Assembly (NCBI GenBank): GCA_030427205.1
Contig: JAUHXC010000018.1
Coordinates: 62,001 to 126,000 of the forward strand
DNA length: 64,000 nucleotides
Source of the DNA: a bacterium
GTDB lineage: Bacteria > Myxococcota_A > Bradymonadia > UBA7976 > UBA1532
Direction of reading: 5' to 3'
A program made the translations under genes and the position numbers. Positions within the stretch are counted from its first letter, which is position 1. Each line of letters begins with the position of its first letter. The notes under the pieces were generated by a model, which saw only the letters and a program-made list of their open reading frames with translations, did not search any database and was not told the DNA's origin. Positions 60,713 through 64,000 of the stretch are shown here, piece after piece.

Positions 60713-61645
60713 TTACGGGGCGAACGACGATTTCATCGGCTTTGAAAGCTCGTCGGCGTCGAGAGGCACCCGGGCGAAGTGCCATCCGTCGGGTGTCAGG
60801 CGCGGATCTCGACCCGAGCGTTCGAGCAGCGCGCGCGCCAGCTCGACATAGCGCGCGTCGTCGATGCCGAGGGCCGCCAACCACTCGGCGAAGTACGCGT
60901 CCAGCCGGTCGCTGTTGGCGATCTCACCGCGCAGATGACGCTCGAAGTCGAGGCGATTCTGCACCTTGTCGGCCACCAGCAGCCGGGCCACCTCGGGCAG
61001 CGGGCAGGCCGGCGGCGCCGCGGGCGGGTGATGGGCCAGGTAGGCGTTGGCGGTCGCGCGATAGGCCATCGTCAGCAGCGCCGCGCGGGGATCGATGCCG
61101 CGCCATGGCGCGTCGCCGAGCGACCACGTCGCGCGCAGGTCGTCGTCGCCCTGCACCAGCGGATGCAGGCACCACGCGTCGCGCTCGACCTGCGCCGCGT
61201 CGAGCTGACCGAGCAGGAAGAGCCCCTCGTCGATGTGGGCCATCAGATAGCGCCCGCTGCGCCGGGCCCGGCGGTCGCCATAGTGCCGCTCGCTGGCGGC
61301 GTAGGCCGGCCACGGCGGCGGCGCGATGGTTCGATGGGCCACGCCGCGGGCGTCGAGCCAGGCCTTCATGCGCGGGCAGGCGGTGGAGGTCACGAAAGGC
61401 ACCGCCAGCTCGGCCGCCAACCAGCGGCTCAGATGGCCGCGGCCGGTGTGCCCGTCGAGCACGAAGACGGTGCGATGGGCCACGCCGGCCGGATCGGTGA
61501 AGCGGGTCTCGACGCCCCACCCGTGCTCGACGAAGCGCCCGGACCACGACCAGCCGAGCCACAGCGCTTGCGCGGCCCGATTGCGGTAGTAGCGCCGGGC
61601 GTCGTCTGCGGTCGCCGCGGTGGCCGGAAACCGAGGCAGCGTCAT
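60713..61645 (-). CDS. Protein of unknown function
   Basis: This 310-residue soluble protein has no signal peptide and no motif I can assign. It is rich in Trp, Arg and Ala, with segments such as LWLGWSWSGRFVEHGWGVET, HTGRGHLSRWLAAEL, RSGRYLMAHIDEGLFLLGQL and a helical C-terminal part (DKVQNRLDFERHLRGEI). The ATG used is the first possible: an in-frame stop lies two codons upstream, and the ribosome site is weak. It lies downstream of the inverted-repeat element and of the five-haem cytochrome gene. Confidence 0.72.
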   Translation of the reverse strand: MTLPRFPATAATADDARRYYRNRAAQALWLGWSWSGRFVEHGWGVETRFTDPAGVAHRTVFVLDGHTGRGHLSRWLAAELAVPFVTSTACPRMKAWLDARGVAHRTIAPPPWPAYAASERHYGDRRARRSGRYLMAHIDEGLFLLGQLDAAQVERDAWCLHPLVQGDDDLRATWSLGDAPWRGIDPRAALLTMAYRATANAYLAHHPPAAPPACPLPEVARLLVADKVQNRLDFERHLRGEIANSDRLDAYFAEWLAALGIDDARYVELARALLERSGRDPRLTPDGWHFARVPLDADELSKPMKSSFAP

Positions 61646-61675
61646 CCGTCAGCCGGCCTTACAGCAGGCGAACAC

Positions 61676-61806
61676 TGAAACTGACCGTGCTCGCTGGCCC
61701 GATTCGCCGATTGCTGCGTTGCTCGACTTGCCGTTGCCCCCAGCAGCGTCTGCGTCTCGCGCCTTGCACTCGACGAATCGGTCTGCGCGATCCCTGGTCA
61801 GTTTCA
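61676..61806. repeat. Nested inverted-repeat element (possible structured RNA or terminator)
   Basis: An 11-bp perfect inverted repeat (TGAAACTGACC at 61676-61686 and its complement at 61796-61806) encloses a second 8-bp repeat (CCGATTCG at 61699-61706, CGAATCGG at 61774-61781). The interior is mixed and not clearly coding. The right arm overlaps the stop codon of the cytochrome gene. The length (131 bp) and double stem suggest a structured transcript end or a small mobile repeat and not a simple rho-independent terminator, since there is no T-run. Confidence 0.6.
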
Positions 61807-63438
61807 ATGTCCGCCCGCTGTGCGTCGCCGACGGGCGCCGACCGCGAGGCCGATGAGGCCGGCCAGCAGCCACCCGCCCGAACCCGGCGCACGCGACCCC
61901 TGACCCGGCGCCGCGCGGCAGCCCTCGGCGGGCTGAGGCACGGCCGCGCCCGGCGTCGCCGGCACGCCCATATCGGCCGGCGGACCGCCATCGATCGGCG
62001 GCGGCGGCCCCGCGTCGGGCGGCAGGGGCGCCCGCAGCTGCACCAGCGTCATCGACTCGGCGATCGTCTCGGGGGCCGACTGCCCGTGCTCGAGCCACAG
62101 GTCGTAGAGCACCTGACCGGTATCGTCGGTGCGGTTCTCGTCGCGCAGGAACTCGACGTAGGTCTTCGAGGTCGTCTGGTAGCGCAGCACCGCCCGCACG
62201 ATGAGCGGCCCCTGGGTCCCCTCGGGCACCATCACCGCATACGGCGCCTCGTCCCAGTGGGCCAGGGTGCCATCGGGCAGCGTGGGATACTCGCGACCCA
62301 CCGGCTCGGTGCCCGGCACCGGCCGGAAGCCCCGGGGCGGGATGCGATCGTCGAGCAGCCGCTTGTCGGAGAGCATGAAGTGGAAGCTCTCCTGGTTGCC
62401 GCCCTGATTGAGCCGGGCCTCGTAGGTGCGCAGCTGCGGGTCGTCGAGCCGGTCGGCCTCGGCCTCGTCCCAGACCCCGCTGTGCAGCAGCGGCTGGCCG
62501 TCGGCGTCGAGCACCTGCACCTCGAGCCAGCAGCGGCGGCCCTCGGGATAACCCGTCGGCAGCTTGTGGCCGCTCTCATTCTCGACCCGAACGCTGAACT
62601 CGAAGACGCCGCCCCAGGGGGTCGAGTTCTCGGTCTGGATCGTCACCGTCGCGGCTGATTGCAGCATCTCGCGGGCCTTCTCGGCGGCGTAGAGCAGCGC
62701 GTCGGCCTCTTCGGGGTACAGCGACGCGAGCACGGTGGGCATCCAGGCGTTGCCACCGGCGAGGTCGTGGGCATGCAGCGTGCGCTGGGGCAGCCCGTCG
62801 CCGACCGCGATGGTGCCCGGCACCCCGGGCATATGACAGTCGATGCAGCCCTCGCCTTCGGCCCAGAAGGCGCTGTTGCGCCACTCGGTGTAGGTGCGCT
62901 CGATGGGGAAGTCGGTCAGCGGGTTGGTCACGTCGTGGCACAGGCCGCACAGCTCGCTGGAGGTGACGAAGTCGCTGGCCGCCGTGCCGTGCTGTGCCCG
63001 GGAGTCGGCGTAGCGCCCGAAGCTGATCGGCTCATCGGTCAGGGTGAACTGACTGTTGCCGATGTGTCCGTCGCCGCGCACCAGCCGATGGCAGAAGTCG
63101 CAGTCGACGCCCGAGCTCCAGTCGGTGGCGTTGAGCCGGCTGCCATCGGGCGGATCGGCCCGCCCTTCGAGCCAGCCCCGCGGGGTATGGCAGCGCAGGC
63201 AGAGGTCGCCCGATCCGGGCACGTCTTGATTGGCGATCGCCAGCGCCGCGCGAAAGATGGGATCACGGGCGGCGTTGGCCATCATCGAGCCGGCCCAGGT
63301 GTCGCCGGCCGACCCGTCAAAACCGCGGTGGCAGCGGTTGCATGACGACGGGTCGCCGATGCGATTGCGCAGCTCGCCCGGCTGAGTGCCCGGCAGGTCG
63401 ATCTGGAACAACGCCACCACGGCGAGCAGCGCAACCAT
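61804..63438 (-). CDS. Five-haem c-type cytochrome-like protein with MYXO-CTERM tail
   Basis: This 544-residue protein has five CxxCH haem-binding motifs (CNRCH, CLRCH, CDFCH, CGLCH, CIDCH), all in the first half. They are spaced like the cytochrome c554 / multihaem electron-transfer type. The second half is beta-rich without haem sites. The C-terminus is MYXO-CTERM-like: Cys in AEGCRAAPGQ, a hydrophobic helix (WLLAGLIGLAVG) and ARRRR. It is thus a surface-anchored multihaem protein, which suggests electron exchange outside the cell or a detoxifying reductase. The start at 63438 has GAGGAGGAAG upstream and gives a short hydrophobic N-terminus (MVALLAVVALFQ). The stop codon sits inside the inverted-repeat element. 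Confidence 0.9.
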   Translation of the reverse strand: MVALLAVVALFQIDLPGTQPGELRNRIGDPSSCNRCHRGFDGSAGDTWAGSMMANAARDPIFRAALAIANQDVPGSGDLCLRCHTPRGWLEGRADPPDGSRLNATDWSSGVDCDFCHRLVRGDGHIGNSQFTLTDEPISFGRYADSRAQHGTAASDFVTSSELCGLCHDVTNPLTDFPIERTYTEWRNSAFWAEGEGCIDCHMPGVPGTIAVGDGLPQRTLHAHDLAGGNAWMPTVLASLYPEEADALLYAAEKAREMLQSAATVTIQTENSTPWGGVFEFSVRVENESGHKLPTGYPEGRRCWLEVQVLDADGQPLLHSGVWDEAEADRLDDPQLRTYEARLNQGGNQESFHFMLSDKRLLDDRIPPRGFRPVPGTEPVGREYPTLPDGTLAHWDEAPYAVMVPEGTQGPLIVRAVLRYQTTSKTYVEFLRDENRTDDTGQVLYDLWLEHGQSAPETIAESMTLVQLRAPLPPDAGPPPPIDGGPPADMGVPATPGAAVPQPAEGCRAAPGQGSRAPGSGGWLLAGLIGLAVGARRRRTAGGH

Positions 63439-63536
63439 CGCAGCTTCCTCCTCGTCCCCCGGGTCATGGTGATGGAGCGGCACGTGTGGATCAAGCGCGC
63501 TCACCGGGCGACCGGAGGCCGTCTACGCCGAGACCT

Positions 63537-64000
63537 TCAGTCGAGGCGCTCGAGCACCAGCGCGCCGACGTAGCAGAAGCGGCCGGTGCCGTCCGGGCTG
63601 ACGGCGACCTGCAGCTCGGCGCCACCGAGCGCGTCGGGCGTCCACTCGAGCTCGGCTGTGCGGTCGCGGTTGTCGGCGACGTCCAGATCGGCCCAGGCCT
63701 CGCCGACGCTGAAGCGGGTCAGCCGCCCCAGCGCGCCGTCGCTGCCGGTGCGCGACGCGAAGAGCGTCAGCCGATAGCGCCCGGCCGGGTCGAGCCCGTC
63801 GAATCGCAGCCGCCCCGGCCGGGTGAGGCCATCGGCGTGGTCGTCGAACGAGCCGCAGAAGAAGGTGTCGTGCGCCGCGCCGCCGGGCAGCTCCAGGCCG
63901 TTGTCGGCGATGCCCTGGCGGTTGATCCCGCCGAAGGCCCGGCTGACGCGCAGGGCCACCGAGGTCGGCTCGCCGCCTTCGTCGCGCAGCGCCGCCCGGC
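63537..64000 (-). CDS. Partial gene of unknown function, cut by the right edge
   Basis: The frame is open from the window's end to a stop at 63537, giving at least 154 residues of the C-terminus. The visible part is beta-rich (RFDGLDPAGRYRLTLFASRT, RFSVGEAWADLDVADNRDRT, CYVGALVLERLD), like domains found at the C-terminus of secreted SGNH-type or Fn3-bearing proteins. No start is present within the window; a GTG at 63959 is in frame but unlikely. Function cannot be assigned. Confidence 0.7.
   Translation of the reverse strand, partial: RAALRDEGGEPTSVALRVSRAFGGINRQGIADNGLELPGGAAHDTFFCGSFDDHADGLTRPGRLRFDGLDPAGRYRLTLFASRTGSDGALGRLTRFSVGEAWADLDVADNRDRTAELEWTPDALGGAELQVAVSPDGTGRFCYVGALVLERLD

Overview
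The window is very GC-rich (around 70% by eye, not computed) and densely coded. It reads as a chromosomal segment of a Myxococcota-type bacterium. The signs are two proteins ending in MYXO-CTERM-like sorting tails (Cys, then a hydrophobic segment, then an Arg cluster), a lipoprotein with CNGxDDDCDGxxDE metal-binding-type motifs, a large Cys-repeat lipoprotein, two eukaryote-like Ser/Thr kinases, an MglA-type GTPase, a multihaem cytochrome and many outer-membrane-type lipoproteins. I could not place it below phylum level. I saw no rRNA, tRNA, CRISPR array, insertion sequence or phage block, so this looks like core or lineage-specific chromosome and not a mobile island.

Layout. 0-9 kb: a WYL regulator with operator-like palindromes, a membrane Ser/Thr kinase and a 1919-residue thioester alpha-2-macroglobulin lipoprotein, all leftward. 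9-13 kb: a secreted protein, a small barrel-like protein, a SEC-C protein and a DUF6178-like protein, all rightward. 13-20 kb: a leftward, overlapping set made of a CheB-CheR-PAS-receiver hybrid, a Rieske/glutamate-synthase-domain protein and a GFA-family protein, preceded by a small DUF1579-like gene. 20-27 kb: a kinase-AAA-TPR sensor, kptA, a LysR regulator and a two-lobed MglA-type GTPase. 27-29 kb: a glycosyltransferase-like protein with a VanW protein. 30-35 kb: a Cys-repeat lipoprotein, a MopE-motif lipoprotein and a matrixin protease with its partner. 35-37 kb: a YjfB-like peptide and a DgoK homologue.

36-42 kb: three overlapping leftward lipoprotein genes (CotH, CotH plus lectin-like domain, beta-helix). 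42-45 kb: an ABC exporter of one ATPase and two permeases. 45-48 kb: an FKBP-type isomerase lipoprotein and a lipoprotein that fuses a substrate-binding domain to a legumain-type caspase-fold domain. 48-55 kb: a Gly-Glu-repeat lipoprotein and two paralogous large lipoproteins with Ig-like and possible lipid-binding parts. 55-58 kb: an acidic DUF3727-like protein, a thiolase, a DUF4235 protein, a TonB/AgmX-like protein and a small membrane protein. 58-64 kb: a GlpD-type dehydrogenase, a 73-residue protein, an unknown protein, an inverted-repeat element, a five-haem MYXO-CTERM protein and a gene cut by the right edge.

Two themes recur. First, about a dozen lipoproteins of unknown role are packed into a few operons, which suggests an elaborate cell surface. 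Second, neighbouring genes often share a 4-bp stop/start overlap (ATGA or GTGA), which gives strong operon calls. The best candidates for undescribed biology are the binding-protein/legumain fusion, the double CotH/lectin/beta-helix operon, the GTPase/pseudo-GTPase fusion beside LysR and kptA, and the chemoreceptor-type hybrid coupled to a Rieske-GltS oxidoreductase.
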